This document shows positions 8,589-18,295 of a DNA stretch of 64,000 nucleotides, one piece after another. Numbering within the stretch: position 1 is the stretch's first letter; the number at the start of each line of letters is the position of its first letter. The notes beneath the pieces were generated by a model. That model was given only the letters and a program-made list of their open reading frames with translations, did not search any database and was not told where the DNA came from. Where the stretch lies: the NCBI GenBank assembly GCA_029279945.1, contig JAJUHK010000012.1:1-64000 (forward strand), written 5' to 3'. This stretch comes from Pseudidiomarina indica (lineage in GTDB: Bacteria; Pseudomonadota; Gammaproteobacteria; Enterobacterales; Alteromonadaceae). A program made the position numbers and the translations under genes.

Positions 8589-9944
8589 ATGCATATTCAT
8601 ATTCTTGGGATCTGTGGCACGTTTATGGGTGGCGTGGCAGCGCTAGCCAAGGCGCTTGGGCATCAGGTAACGGGGAGCGATCAGCACGTGTACCCACCAA
8701 TGAGTGACCAATTGCGTCACCTGGGTATTGAATTAATTGAAGGGTATGATCCCAGCCAATTAACACCCAAGCCTGATTTGGTGATTATTGGAAATGCGTT
8801 GAGCCGTGGCAATCCAGCCGTTGAAGCAGTGTTAAATTTACGCATCCCTTATACATCAGGCGCACAGTGGTTACATGATGCATTACTTAAGCATAAATGG
8901 GTGCTCGCAGTAGCAGGTACCCATGGGAAAACCACGACCGCTAGCATGTTGGCGTGGTTACTTGAATATGCAGGTCTACAACCCGGTTTTTTAGTGGGTG
9001 GTGTGCTAGCTAACTTTCAGCAATCAGCGCGGTTAGGAGCGAGCGACTTTTTTGTCATTGAAGCAGATGAATACGATACTGCGTTCTTTGATAAGCGCTC
9101 AAAATTTGTTCATTACTGTCCCAGCACATTGATTTTAAATAACTTAGAATATGATCATGCGGATATATTTCCTGACCTTGCTGCCATTCAACGACAATTT
9201 CACCATTTAGTGAGAGTGGTGCCAGGTTATGGCAGGATTTTGTATCCTGCCGCCAGCCAATCGCTGCAAGAAGTTCTCGACGCTGGGGTATGGAGTGAAA
9301 CAATTGGTATGGGGGCGGAACAAACATGGACAGCCAAGTTACTCGATGATTCGGGTAGTGAATTTGAGGTGTGTTATCAAGGTGAGCCGCAAGGAGTCGT
9401 GGTCTGGGAGTTAATGGGGCAGCATAACGTTGATAATGCCCTCATGGCTATTGCTGCGGCACATCATGTGGGTGTTCCTGCTGACGTGAGCTGCCAAGGG
9501 CTAATGGCATATAAAAATACCAAGCGCCGGATGGAACTGTTAGCGGTGGCTAACCAAGTCAGCGTTTATGACGACTTTGCTCATCACCCGACCGCAATTC
9601 AAACAACACTAGACGGGCTTCGCAAAAAAGTGGGAGCAGCCCGTATAGTCGCTGTTTTAGAACCGCGTTCAAATACAATGAAACTAGGTACTATGGCGGA
9701 TGCATTAGAAGCATCGTTGGCGCAAGCTGATGAGGTTTTTATGTTGCAACCTGACCATGTACAATGGTCGGTCGCGGAGAAAGTGCCCCGGGCTAAAGTG
9801 GGTCAATCGGTCGAGCAGCTATTACAGTCGCTGCTCGACGACATTCGCCCCGGCGATCACGTTGTCATCATGAGTAATGGTGGCTTTGGTGGTATCCATC
9901 AGCGCCTGATAACCCAGCTGTCGGCCCTGCAGTTGACGAATTAA
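8589..9944 (+). CDS. mpl: UDP-MurNAc:L-alanyl-gamma-D-glutamyl-meso-DAP ligase
   Basis: A 451-residue Mur-ligase-family enzyme. The N-terminus MHIHILGICGTFMGG is the Mpl version of the UDP-binding Rossmann motif, and ATP-binding GTHGKTT lies at 110-116; family middle (NNLEYDHADIF) and C-terminal domains follow (YDDFAHHPTAI, VLEPRSNTMK). It reattaches recycled tripeptide to UDP-MurNAc in the cytoplasm, returning cell-wall peptides to synthesis. With anmK, amgK and murU in this window it completes much of a peptidoglycan recycling set. It is divergent from fbp, as in E. coli, and 12 bases before ubiX, as in Pseudomonas. Confidence 0.97.
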   Translation: MHIHILGICGTFMGGVAALAKALGHQVTGSDQHVYPPMSDQLRHLGIELIEGYDPSQLTPKPDLVIIGNALSRGNPAVEAVLNLRIPYTSGAQWLHDALLKHKWVLAVAGTHGKTTTASMLAWLLEYAGLQPGFLVGGVLANFQQSARLGASDFFVIEADEYDTAFFDKRSKFVHYCPSTLILNNLEYDHADIFPDLAAIQRQFHHLVRVVPGYGRILYPAASQSLQEVLDAGVWSETIGMGAEQTWTAKLLDDSGSEFEVCYQGEPQGVVVWELMGQHNVDNALMAIAAAHHVGVPADVSCQGLMAYKNTKRRMELLAVANQVSVYDDFAHHPTAIQTTLDGLRKKVGAARIVAVLEPRSNTMKLGTMADALEASLAQADEVFMLQPDHVQWSVAEKVPRAKVGQSVEQLLQSLLDDIRPGDHVVIMSNGGFGGIHQRLITQLSALQLTN

Positions 9945-9956
9945 CAAGGAAATTTC

Positions 9957-10574
9957 ATGAACCAATCGAGTGTCACAGTGGCCATTACTGGCGCTTCAGG
10001 AGCACCGTATGCGCTACGCTTGATCGAGTGCTTATTAGCACAACAGCAAGAGCTGCATGTAGTGATGTCCAGCGCCGCACGAGTCGTGTTTGCGACCGAA
10101 CTTAACTGGCGTTTACCTGCGGCCCCTGCGGCTATGGCAGAGCAATTTCGTGAGCGTTTCCAAGTAACATCTGAGCAATTACAAGTATACGGAAAAGAAG
10201 AGTGGTTTTCGCCCATAGCTTCTGGGTCATCCGCGCCTAAACGCATGGTGGTGTGTCCATGTTCAACGGGTACTTTAAGCGCTATCGCAACGGGTAGCAG
10301 CGATACCTTAATTGAACGTGCCGCTGATGTGGTTATTAAAGAGCGCGGCCAGCTGATCGTGGTGCCACGCGAGATGCCACTATCAGCTATCCATTTAGAA
10401 AACATGTTGAAGTTGGCGCAGCTAGGGGTAACGGTGCTGCCGGCAGCTCCAGGTTTTTATCACCAACCGACTAGCGTGCAAGACTTAATAGATTTTGTGG
10501 TAGCACGGATATTAGATCATCTTGGGTTAGACCAAAATATTCAGCCACGCTGGGGTTATGGCGAGGAGCATTAA
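9957..10574 (+). CDS. ubiX: Flavin prenyltransferase UbiX
   Basis: A 205-residue flavoprotein with the family start [15 protein letters not shown] and the conserved [20 protein letters not shown] and VPREMPLS segments. It prenylates FMN to make prenyl-FMN, the cofactor of the UbiD decarboxylase in ubiquinone synthesis. A good AAGGAA ribosome site precedes the ATG. It follows mpl by 12 bases and precedes yadG by 5, so these genes are probably one transcription unit. Confidence 0.96.
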   Translation: MNQSSVTVAITGASGAPYALRLIECLLAQQQELHVVMSSAARVVFATELNWRLPAAPAAMAEQFRERFQVTSEQLQVYGKEEWFSPIASGSSAPKRMVVCPCSTGTLSAIATGSSDTLIERAADVVIKERGQLIVVPREMPLSAIHLENMLKLAQLGVTVLPAAPGFYHQPTSVQDLIDFVVARILDHLGLDQNIQPRWGYGEEH

Positions 10575-10579
10575 TAGGA

Positions 10580-11530
10580 ATGAAAGCATTATCAATTCGT
10601 GGATTAACTAAAACCTATAAAGGTGGTCATGTCGCGTTAAAGGGCATCGATTTAGATGTCGAAGCAGGTGATTTCTTTGCATTACTAGGGCCCAATGGTG
10701 CAGGTAAATCAACAACCATTGGCATTATTTCTTCGCTCGTCAATAAGACCAGCGGAACGGTATCGGTATTTGGCTTTGATCTCGATACACAGTTAACTGA
10801 TTTAAAGCGTCAAATTGGATTAGTCCCGCAGGAATTTAATTTCAATCAGTTTGAAACTGTGCAGCAAATTGTTGTGAATCAGGCAGGCTATTATGGGGTG
10901 CCACGTGATGTCGCCAAGCAGCGCGCTGAGAAATACTTGAAACAGCTGAGCTTATGGGACAAACGTAACAGCCCGGCGCGGAATCTATCCGGTGGAATGA
11001 AACGTCGTTTGATGATTGCACGGGCATTATTGCATGAACCTAGGTTGTTGATTTTGGACGAACCAACGGCGGGTGTTGATATTGAGCTGCGGCGCAGCAT
11101 GTGGGATTACCTGGAGGCCATTAATCGCCAGGGCATCACTATTATTTTAACCACTCACTATTTGGAAGAAGCGGAGTCGCTATGCCGTAATGTCGCGATT
11201 ATAGACCAAGGTACCATTATCGAAAACACGTCGATAAAACGACTGTTGGCGACGTTGAGTCGGGAAACTTTTATCCTTGATTTGGAACCGACCACAGACG
11301 CATCGGTTGCCGCTGGTATTCAGCTTGAAGGTTTCCAATGGCGAGTGATAGATGATCACTCAATCGAAATTGATGTCGAAAAGAGCCAAGGGTTGAATCG
11401 GGTATTTGAACAACTGAGCGCGCAACAGATTAAAGTATTGTCGATGCGTAACAAAGCAAACCGACTCGAAGAACTCTTTGTTGATTTGGTGGAAAAAGGC
11501 CGTCAACCAGCAGCAGTAGTAGGAGTTTAG
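10580..11530 (+). CDS. yadG: ABC-2 exporter ATP-binding protein YadG
   Basis: A 316-residue ABC ATPase (E. coli YadG is 308) with Walker A GPNGAGKST (about 37-45), signature LSGGMKRRLMIARAL (about 135-150), Walker B LLILDEPTAGVD and the switch histidine in TTHYLEE. A C-terminal regulatory extension follows. It pairs with the YadH permease gene one base downstream. The substrate is unknown. In E. coli yadGH also lies near the pan genes, which matches the context here. Confidence 0.9.
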   Translation: MKALSIRGLTKTYKGGHVALKGIDLDVEAGDFFALLGPNGAGKSTTIGIISSLVNKTSGTVSVFGFDLDTQLTDLKRQIGLVPQEFNFNQFETVQQIVVNQAGYYGVPRDVAKQRAEKYLKQLSLWDKRNSPARNLSGGMKRRLMIARALLHEPRLLILDEPTAGVDIELRRSMWDYLEAINRQGITIILTTHYLEEAESLCRNVAIIDQGTIIENTSIKRLLATLSRETFILDLEPTTDASVAAGIQLEGFQWRVIDDHSIEIDVEKSQGLNRVFEQLSAQQIKVLSMRNKANRLEELFVDLVEKGRQPAAVVGV

Positions 11531-11531
11531 T

Positions 11532-12308
11532 ATGCAGTCATCCTTAAGTTATATCGCGTTAAAAACAATCTGGATTAAGGAATGCACTCGGTTTTTACGA
11601 ATTTGGGTGCAAACCTTGGTGCCGCCAGCAATTACCATGACCTTATACTTTGTCATTTTCGGTAGTATTGTTGGCGCTCGTATTGGTGAGATGGGTGGTC
11701 GCCCATACATGGAGTTTATTGTTCCTGGTTTAATTATGATGGCGGTTATCACCAACTCGTACTCCAACGTGGCGTCATCATTTTTTAGCGCTAAGTTTCA
11801 ACGCAATATTGAAGAGATGCTGGTGGCCCCCGTATCTCCAACGGTGATTATTGGTGGTTATGTTGGCGGCGGACTGGCGCGAGCATTATTGGTGGCAGTG
11901 ATTGTTACCGTGGTATCATTCTTATTTGTGGAACAAGTCTCTATTCATAACGTGTTCGTACTTATTATTACAGTAGTCATGACCTCAACTTTATTTTCGT
12001 TGGGCGGCTTGATCAATGCCGTTTATGCAAAATCTTTTGATGATATCTCGATTGTGCCAACCTTCGTATTGACGCCGTTAACCTATTTAGGTGGGGTGTT
12101 TTTTAGTATTCAACTGTTGCCGGGTGTTTGGCAAACGATAGCGCAAGCAAACCCTATTTTATATATGGTTAACGCGTTCCGTTTTGGCTTTCTCGGTGTA
12201 TCGGACGTCAACATTGGCGTGGCATTAGCAGTGCTCATTGGTTTTAACATTGTGCTTTTCATCACTGCGTACACCTTGTTGAAACGTGGTGTAGGTATTC
12301 GCTCGTGA
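11532..12308 (+). CDS. yadH: ABC-2 type transporter permease YadH
   Basis: A 258-residue inner-membrane protein with about six hydrophobic segments and the ABC-2 signature region (RNIEEMLVAPVSPTVIIGGYVGG, split here as RNIEEMLVAPV and SPTVIIGGYVGG; then FVLTPLTYLGGVFFSI). It is the membrane partner of YadG, forming an exporter of unknown substrate. Its GTGA end overlaps the start of the methyltransferase gene, suggesting translational coupling. Confidence 0.9.
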   Translation: MQSSLSYIALKTIWIKECTRFLRIWVQTLVPPAITMTLYFVIFGSIVGARIGEMGGRPYMEFIVPGLIMMAVITNSYSNVASSFFSAKFQRNIEEMLVAPVSPTVIIGGYVGGGLARALLVAVIVTVVSFLFVEQVSIHNVFVLIITVVMTSTLFSLGGLINAVYAKSFDDISIVPTFVLTPLTYLGGVFFSIQLLPGVWQTIAQANPILYMVNAFRFGFLGVSDVNIGVALAVLIGFNIVLFITAYTLLKRGVGIRS

Positions 12309-13009
12309 AACAGCTCTCTCGCCCTGTTACTACTAATCAACACGGCAACCATGAGGATTTGGTTGCCGTCGTTATGCGGCATTTGCGCACGCCGTTTCGT
12401 AAGCCAATTCAGGAGCACAACCGGGAAGCCTTCCTCGAAGTACAAAAGTTGGTGGTGGACTGGCAAGGACCAATTATCTTGGATTCATGCTGTGGCGTGG
12501 GTGAAAGTACCGCCGTTTTAGCGGAACAAAACCCTGATGCATTGGTTATTGGAGTCGATAAGTCAGCCCATCGACTGGCGCGTCATGCTCATTATCAGAG
12601 CGCTGCTGCTGGGCAGCGCTATTTATTGGTTCGCGCGGATCTTCATGACTTTTGGCGGCTAGCAGTAGCCGCCCATTGGCACCTTGCTGCCCATTATATT
12701 CTGTACCCCAACCCATGGCCAAAAGCAGCACATTTTGGCCGCCGTTGGCATGGTAGCCCGGTATGGCCTTATGTACTGGGGCTAGGTGGTCAGTTAGTGA
12801 TGCGCTCAAACTGGGTGACTTATCTCACTGAGGTAGCCAGTAGTTTAGCCTTAGTGAATTGCCAAGCCTCTATCACACCGTTATTAGCGCGGCATGAGCC
12901 GATAACGCCGTTTGAGCGCAAATACCAGCGTAGTGGTCAGCAATTGTGGGAATTAACAGCGCAGTTGCCAGAAGATGGTCGCTATTTTTCTGCAATCGAG
13001 GCAGAATAA
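12305..13009 (+). CDS. TrmB-like SAM-dependent methyltransferase
   Basis: A 234-residue Rossmann methyltransferase. The SAM-binding loop is DSCCGVGES (60-68), unlike the acidic EIGFGxG of canonical TrmB. YPNPWPK (134-140) is the TrmB-family active-site motif, where canonical TrmB has FPDPW. TrmB makes m7G46 in tRNA; this looks like a divergent paralogue, and its substrate is uncertain. It starts with GTG overlapping the yadH stop by four bases, which implies translational coupling. The next gene, panP, follows after 9 bases. Confidence 0.72.
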   Translation: MKQLSRPVTTNQHGNHEDLVAVVMRHLRTPFRKPIQEHNREAFLEVQKLVVDWQGPIILDSCCGVGESTAVLAEQNPDALVIGVDKSAHRLARHAHYQSAAAGQRYLLVRADLHDFWRLAVAAHWHLAAHYILYPNPWPKAAHFGRRWHGSPVWPYVLGLGGQLVMRSNWVTYLTEVASSLALVNCQASITPLLARHEPITPFERKYQRSGQQLWELTAQLPEDGRYFSAIEAE

Positions 13010-13018
13010 GACATTCCG

Positions 13019-14707
13019 TTGTTTAGCGAACAAGGACTTTATTTTTTGAGCGACAACAAATTTGCTGAAGTCAGCCAAGAAGCACTGCTGAAGATATTCA
13101 CTATTCCAGAAGCGCCGGATTCAACCCTTGGCAGAATCGAAAAACATTTGTCGGAAAACCTCATGGATTTTTTAGGGGAACGAATTGTTGCCCGCGAAAA
13201 ACCACTTCATGAGATTGAGCAAAAATTTAATGCGAGTCAGCTGCCTGAAGAACCACGCTATGTGTCCGATCATACGGAGTTCTTACTGAATAACTTGGTA
13301 GCACACTCGGTCAACACTGCTTCGCCAAGATTCATCGGCCATATGACCTCGGCGTTGCCGTATTTCCTACTACCCCTCGCTAAACTCATGGTAGGGTTGA
13401 ACCAAAACCTCGTTAAAATCGAAACGTCGAAGGCTTTTACACCGCTTGAGCGAAACGTACTGGGCATGTTACACCATTTGGTGTATCAACGTGATGAACA
13501 GTTTTATCAGCATTGGATGCATAGTGCCCAACACTCACTTGGTGCCATGTGCTCAGGTGGCACCATTGCTAATTTGACCGCCTTATGGGTGGCGCGTAAC
13601 CTGCTATTAAAGCCCGATGGTGATTTTGCCGGAATTGCTGCAGAAGGATTGGCTGCGGGGTTAGCTCACTACGGTTACCGTCGTTTAACCGTGATGGTAT
13701 CTGAGCGCGGACACTATTCTTTAGGTAAGGCTGCCGATGTTCTTGGTATCGGCAGACGGAACTTAATTGCTATTCCAACCGATGAAAACAATCGCATCCG
13801 AATTGATGCGCTCCGCCAAACTTGCGCCGAAGTAGCCGCAGATGGTGGCCGCGTATTAGCCATTGTCGGTGTTGCAGGTACGACGGAGACAGGTCACATT
13901 GATCCGCTCGATCAATTAGCAGATGTCGCAGAAGAAATTGATGCGTTTTTCCATGTCGATGCCGCTTGGGGTGGAGCAACCTTGTTATCCAAGACCCATC
14001 GTCATTTATTGAAAGGCGTGGAGCGTGCTGATAGCGTTACCATCGATGCCCATAAGCAAATGTATGTGCCGATGGGAGCGGGTATGGTGTTATTTAAAGA
14101 CCCTAGTATGGTACGCGCGATTGAGCATCATGCTGAATACATCATTCGTCATGGCTCAAAGGATCTCGGAGCACACACCCTAGAAGGCTCACGGCCAGGT
14201 ATGGCAATGTTGATTTATTCAGCATTACATGTAATGGGGCGGCGCGGTTATGAACTACTCATTGATCAAAGCATTGCTAAAGCGAAAGAGTTTGCCAAGT
14301 TAATTGAGCAGCAAGATGACTTTGAGGTCATCACAGAGCCTGAACTGTGTATTTTAACGTATCGTTTTATTCCCTCGCGTGTGAAACCCATTTTGCAACA
14401 AGCTACGCCTGAGCAAGTCCGGCGTATTATGCCGCATTTAAACGCGTTGACGCGGTTTATTCAGAAGCGGCAACGGGAAACAGGGCATTCATTTGTTTCA
14501 CGGACCAAACTGACACCAGCCCAATATTTTCGTGAGCCGACCGTTGTGTTCCGTGTGGTTTTAGCGAATCCGCTAACCACGACCGAAATGTTGGAAGAAG
14601 TGCTGCAAGAGCAACGTGAAATTGCCGCGCAAGCGATGAGCTTGCGCGGAGCGTTGCATACTGAATTACGAGAACTAGGATTATTGCGTGAGGTGTCTGC
14701 GCGCTAG
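13019..14707 (+). CDS. panP: Pyridoxal-dependent aspartate 1-decarboxylase PanP
   Basis: A ~560-residue group II PLP decarboxylase. The substrate/PLP region [13 protein letters not shown] is near 178-190, the PLP-contacting Asp in [13 protein letters not shown] is at 314, and the Schiff-base Lys in [15 protein letters not shown] is at 346. The family that sits in pan loci of Vibrio and Alteromonadales converts L-aspartate to beta-alanine for pantothenate, replacing the pyruvoyl enzyme PanD. Here it converges directly on panC-panB. The start is uncertain: TTG 13019 gives 562 residues, and TTG 13046, preceded by AAGGA, gives 553. Its end overlaps the panC stop by four bases. Confidence 0.9.
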   Translation: MFSEQGLYFLSDNKFAEVSQEALLKIFTIPEAPDSTLGRIEKHLSENLMDFLGERIVAREKPLHEIEQKFNASQLPEEPRYVSDHTEFLLNNLVAHSVNTASPRFIGHMTSALPYFLLPLAKLMVGLNQNLVKIETSKAFTPLERNVLGMLHHLVYQRDEQFYQHWMHSAQHSLGAMCSGGTIANLTALWVARNLLLKPDGDFAGIAAEGLAAGLAHYGYRRLTVMVSERGHYSLGKAADVLGIGRRNLIAIPTDENNRIRIDALRQTCAEVAADGGRVLAIVGVAGTTETGHIDPLDQLADVAEEIDAFFHVDAAWGGATLLSKTHRHLLKGVERADSVTIDAHKQMYVPMGAGMVLFKDPSMVRAIEHHAEYIIRHGSKDLGAHTLEGSRPGMAMLIYSALHVMGRRGYELLIDQSIAKAKEFAKLIEQQDDFEVITEPELCILTYRFIPSRVKPILQQATPEQVRRIMPHLNALTRFIQKRQRETGHSFVSRTKLTPAQYFREPTVVFRVVLANPLTTTEMLEEVLQEQREIAAQAMSLRGALHTELRELGLLREVSAR

Positions 14708-15540
14708 CGCGAAAACTGCAGGTTATCAATAAGGCGCGTGCTGCCTAAAAATGCTGCCACCAACAACACCAATTTTTGATCAGTAGGCTTGGCCGGTGCC
14801 AGATCACAAGCGCGGCGCAACTCTAGATAATCGATACGAAAACCATACGCTGTAATCTGCTGACGAGCTTGCGCTAACGCATTTACAACTGTCTCGCCCG
14901 CTTTAATCTGCTGTGCAGTATGTTGCAGGACTTGGTACAGTCGTGGCGCTGTAGCGCGCTCTGATGGTGTTAAATAGCCGTTACGAGAACTAAGTGCTAA
15001 GCCATCTGCAGCGCGTTCAGTCGGCATACCAATAATATCTACAGGCAGACTCAGATCTTGGGTCATGAGTCGAATGACCTGAAGCTGTTGGTAGTCCTTT
15101 TCCCCAAACACAGCGATATTAGGTTGCACCATATTGAATAGTTTTGCGACTATGGTCGCCACACCACGAAAATGACCGGGGCGGCTTGCACCGCACAAGA
15201 TTTCAGAGATACCGGGGACTTCAATAAACGTCTGTTCGGTGAGACCTCGTGGATAAATATCTGCTACTGACGGGGCAAAAACTGCACTTGCGCCACGTTT
15301 GCTGACTGCGACACAGTCAACTGCAAGCGTGCGAGGATAGTTATCGAGGTCCTCGTTTGCACCAAATTGGAGAGGGTTTACAAATATACTCACCACCACC
15401 ACGTCAGCATGCTGTTTGGCTAAGTCGATGAGTTTGAGGTGCCCCTCATGTAAATTCCCCATAGTGGGAACCAGAGCAACCGATGCTTGCTGCTGTGAAC
15501 GCCATACTCGAAGTTCGTCAAGGCTTTTTAATAATTGCAT
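14704..15540 (-). CDS. panC: Pantothenate synthetase
   Basis: A 278-residue ligase with the nucleotide-binding [14 protein letters not shown], in which GNLHEGH corresponds to the HIGH motif, then [19 protein letters not shown] and [12 protein letters not shown]. It joins pantoate and beta-alanine using ATP. It lies 5 bases after panB on the minus strand and faces panP, so the beta-alanine and pantoate branches meet at this locus. Confidence 0.97.
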   Translation of the reverse strand: MQLLKSLDELRVWRSQQQASVALVPTMGNLHEGHLKLIDLAKQHADVVVVSIFVNPLQFGANEDLDNYPRTLAVDCVAVSKRGASAVFAPSVADIYPRGLTEQTFIEVPGISEILCGASRPGHFRGVATIVAKLFNMVQPNIAVFGEKDYQQLQVIRLMTQDLSLPVDIIGMPTERAADGLALSSRNGYLTPSERATAPRLYQVLQHTAQQIKAGETVVNALAQARQQITAYGFRIDYLELRRACDLAPAKPTDQKLVLLVAAFLGSTRLIDNLQFSR

Positions 15541-15545
15541 CGCAA

Positions 15546-16340
15546 TTACTCAAATGAATGCTCAGGGCCAGGGAAGGTGCCTTCCTTAACCTGTTGAATA
15601 TAAAGCTCAACAGCTGCTGCAAAATCGCTGGTTTCAGCAAGGAAGTTTTTCACAAACTTCGGCAAGTAGTCACTGTTCAAACCAAACATATCGTGCATGA
15701 CTAAGATTTGGCCGTCAGTTTTTACGCCTGCACCAATACCAATTACTGGAATTGATAACTTGCTGCTAATAAGCTCACCGAGTTCGGTTGGAACACACTC
15801 GAGGACTAACAACTGTGCACCAGCTTGCTGTGCAGCTAACGCTTGACGAACGGTGTTTGCGGCCATTGCTTGGTCGCGCCCTTGTATTTTGTAGCCGCCT
15901 AGTAAGTTCACCGATTGTGGCATCAACCCTAGATGTGCACAGACTGGCACACTGCGTTCAACCAGCATACGGATAGTATCAAGGAGCCATTCACCACCTT
16001 CTAGCTTGACCATGTTGGCGCCAGCACGCATAAGTTTAGCAGCTTCAAGACAAGCTTGTTCGGGCGTTGCATAGCTCATAAACGGCATATCAGCAATGAT
16101 AAAAGCCTCTGGAGCACCACGGCGCACTGCTTCAGTATGGTAGGCAATTTGTTCAACAGTCACTGGCAGAGTTGAGGTTTGCCCTTGTACGACGTTCCCT
16201 AACGAATCGCCAACCAACATGAAATCGATACCACATTGTGCAAAAAGTTTAGCGAAGGTCGCGTCATACGCGGTTAATGACGCAATTTTCTCGCCCGCTG
16301 CTTTCATTTGATTCAGTTTAGAAATAGTCATGCCAGCCAT
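15546..16340 (-). CDS. panB: 3-methyl-2-oxobutanoate hydroxymethyltransferase
   Basis: A 264-residue TIM-barrel enzyme. [26 protein letters not shown] and the C-terminal IPVIGIGAG are PanB signatures. It transfers a hydroxymethyl group from methylene-THF to ketoisovalerate to make ketopantoate, the first committed step to pantothenate. ATG 16340 is preferred over the in-frame ATG at 16331 because AAGGAG lies at the right distance. It lies 39 bases downstream of folK, the same neighbourhood as in E. coli. Confidence 0.97.
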   Translation of the reverse strand: MAGMTISKLNQMKAAGEKIASLTAYDATFAKLFAQCGIDFMLVGDSLGNVVQGQTSTLPVTVEQIAYHTEAVRRGAPEAFIIADMPFMSYATPEQACLEAAKLMRAGANMVKLEGGEWLLDTIRMLVERSVPVCAHLGLMPQSVNLLGGYKIQGRDQAMAANTVRQALAAQQAGAQLLVLECVPTELGELISSKLSIPVIGIGAGVKTDGQILVMHDMFGLNSDYLPKFVKNFLAETSDFAAAVELYIQQVKEGTFPGPEHSFE

Positions 16341-16379
16341 GGCATACTCCTTAATGGCAATCAGATTCAGATGATTGTA

Positions 16380-16859
16380 TCAGGTAATTTTTATGAGATC
16401 ATGGTCAATCATCGATGCGAGTAGTGCATTGATTGAACGGCCATCAGGTAATATGAGGTGGGGGGCTAGCTCAGCAAGAGGAACAAGAACGAAATCGCGC
16501 ACGGTGAGGCCTGGATGAGGGATGGTCAATCGAGGCTCCTGAATGACGCGTTGATCATACAACAGAATATCGAGGTCTAATGTACGCGGGCCCCAATGCT
16601 GCAATCGTTGCCGCCCATATTGCTGTTCGATGTTTTGCATGGTATCGAGCAATGCTAATGGTGATAGGTCTGTTTCGAACTGTGCGACAGCATTAACATA
16701 ATCGGGCTGATTTTGTGGGCCCATGGGTTTGCTACGATAAAACGAACTTACGGCCACAGCTCGCAATGCTGGGTGTTCCTGCAACGTCGTAACCGCTTGT
16801 TGTAAGGTGGTTAAGGGATCGGATAAGTTCGCGCCAAGGGCAATAAATACCTGAGCCAT
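16380..16859 (-). CDS. folK: 6-hydroxymethyl-7,8-dihydropterin pyrophosphokinase
   Basis: A 159-residue HPPK, the same length as E. coli FolK. It has FIALGANLSDP, the middle YRSKPMGPQNQPDYVNAV and the signature GPRTLDLDILLY. It transfers pyrophosphate from ATP to hydroxymethyl-dihydropterin in folate synthesis. It lies 2 bases after pcnB on the minus strand, so the pair is co-transcribed, as in E. coli. Confidence 0.96.
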   Translation of the reverse strand: MAQVFIALGANLSDPLTTLQQAVTTLQEHPALRAVAVSSFYRSKPMGPQNQPDYVNAVAQFETDLSPLALLDTMQNIEQQYGRQRLQHWGPRTLDLDILLYDQRVIQEPRLTIPHPGLTVRDFVLVPLAELAPHLILPDGRSINALLASMIDHDLIKIT

Positions 16860-16861
16860 GG

Positions 16862-18253
16862 CTATTCCTGGGATAACTTTTTAACACGGCGACGTCGGCC
16901 ACCTCGACGACCACGCTTTTTAGCACTGTTCGTGGTGGCTGGTAAAATGTTGCCCGGTTTTGGCTCTTCTTGCAGTTGCGTCCAGAAGTGCGCACGCCGC
17001 TCCAGCTCACGTTGTTCACTCGGATGCGCCGTCAGTGCACGTAGTAACAAGAAATCATAAGCTGCACGGAACCGGGGATGGGCCAATACACTTTGCACTC
17101 GTTTCCCTTTAGCGTGCTCTAAGCGGTGCTGTAATTGCCAGATTTCACGTACTACAACACCAAATCGTCGGGGAATGGCAACGGTTTGAAGTTGTCGCTC
17201 GATCACGTCAGCAGCAGCCACATTGAGGGCATCAGACGGTGGTAAACCACCTTCTAACATGATCTGTTCAAACCGTGCCTGGAATGGCCACCAGAGTACT
17301 ACGGCAAATAGGTATGCTGGAGTAATGTAAAGTTGGTTACGCAGGCGCTCATCGGTATCGCCAAAGGCTTCTCGCAACATACGATAAGGTGTATCGTCTG
17401 GTGTTTTAAGGAAACTTTTTAACATAGGGAACAGCTGTTGGAATAAGTGATAATCCATCAGCATGTCGAAGTTAGCTTGCCCCTTACCAGCACAAAAGAG
17501 CTTCAAGAATTCATCAAATAGTCGTGGTGGAGGGATATTTTGGAGTAGTGGCGCCAACTCACGAATAGGCTCCGCGACACTATCATCCAAACGCATGTTC
17601 AGCTTGGTTGCGAAACGAACCGCACGTAACATGCGAACCGGATCTTCCCGATAACGAGTGATACTGTCACCAATCATACGGATAATGCCCGCTTCGATAT
17701 CACGCATACCATCGGCAAAGTCGATAATACTGAAATCGGCAATGTTGTAGTACAAGGCGTTGATGGTGAAATCACGCCGCTGCGCATCTTCTTCAAGGGT
17801 GCCGTATACATTGTCGCGCAGCAACATACCTTTATCACTTTGTACTGCAAGCGCATTAGTATCGTCATCATCAACTTGAGAATGGTGACCACGGAATGTC
17901 GCGACTTCGATAATTTCTTTGCCGAATACGACATGGGCAAGGCGGAAACGACGACCGACAAGGCGACAATTACGGAATAGCTTACGAACCTCTTCAGGAG
18001 TTGCATTGGTTGCAATATCAAAGTCTTTCGGGTGTAAACCGAGAATTAAATCGCGCACACAACCACCCACCAAGAATGCTTGGTAACCGGAATTATGTAA
18101 ACGATACAACACCTTAAGGGCATGTTCTGAAATATCTTTGCGGGATATAGGGTGTTTATCGCGAGGGATAATTTTCGGTTTAGCGAGAATATTCTCAGGG
18201 CGCTGAGGCTGCTTTTCTGAGCGTTTAAATGCGCGCTTCGCCAAGGCTTTCAT
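16862..18253 (-). CDS. pcnB: Poly(A) polymerase I
   Basis: A 463-residue class II nucleotidyltransferase. The N-terminus is basic, and the catalytic head has YQAFLVGGCVRDLILG and KDFDIATNA. RRDFTINALYYN and the RNA-binding region RYREDPVRMLRAVRFATKL follow, with a very basic tail (KKRGRRGGRRRRVKK). The absence of a CCA-adding HD domain and the context favour poly(A) polymerase over tRNA CCA enzyme. It adds 3' A-tails that promote RNA decay. It lies in the conserved dksA-gluQ-pcnB-folK order. Confidence 0.95.
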   Translation of the reverse strand: MKALAKRAFKRSEKQPQRPENILAKPKIIPRDKHPISRKDISEHALKVLYRLHNSGYQAFLVGGCVRDLILGLHPKDFDIATNATPEEVRKLFRNCRLVGRRFRLAHVVFGKEIIEVATFRGHHSQVDDDDTNALAVQSDKGMLLRDNVYGTLEEDAQRRDFTINALYYNIADFSIIDFADGMRDIEAGIIRMIGDSITRYREDPVRMLRAVRFATKLNMRLDDSVAEPIRELAPLLQNIPPPRLFDEFLKLFCAGKGQANFDMLMDYHLFQQLFPMLKSFLKTPDDTPYRMLREAFGDTDERLRNQLYITPAYLFAVVLWWPFQARFEQIMLEGGLPPSDALNVAAADVIERQLQTVAIPRRFGVVVREIWQLQHRLEHAKGKRVQSVLAHPRFRAAYDFLLLRALTAHPSEQRELERRAHFWTQLQEEPKPGNILPATTNSAKKRGRRGGRRRRVKKLSQE

Positions 18254-18295
18254 GCGGTTAATAATAGGTGCATCTCCGATCGTTACTGCAATTGG

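Noticed and set aside
8486-8707. Plus-strand frame overlapping the mpl start
   Set aside because: It runs through the mpl start in another frame and its translation resembles nothing; mpl is certain.
12305-13009. Canonical trmB
   Set aside because: The SAM-binding loop and the C-terminal region differ from true TrmB, so no gene symbol was assigned.
13019-14707. Glutamate or aromatic amino-acid decarboxylase
   Set aside because: Same PLP fold, but the location facing panC-panB and the PanP-type N-terminal extension favour aspartate 1-decarboxylase.
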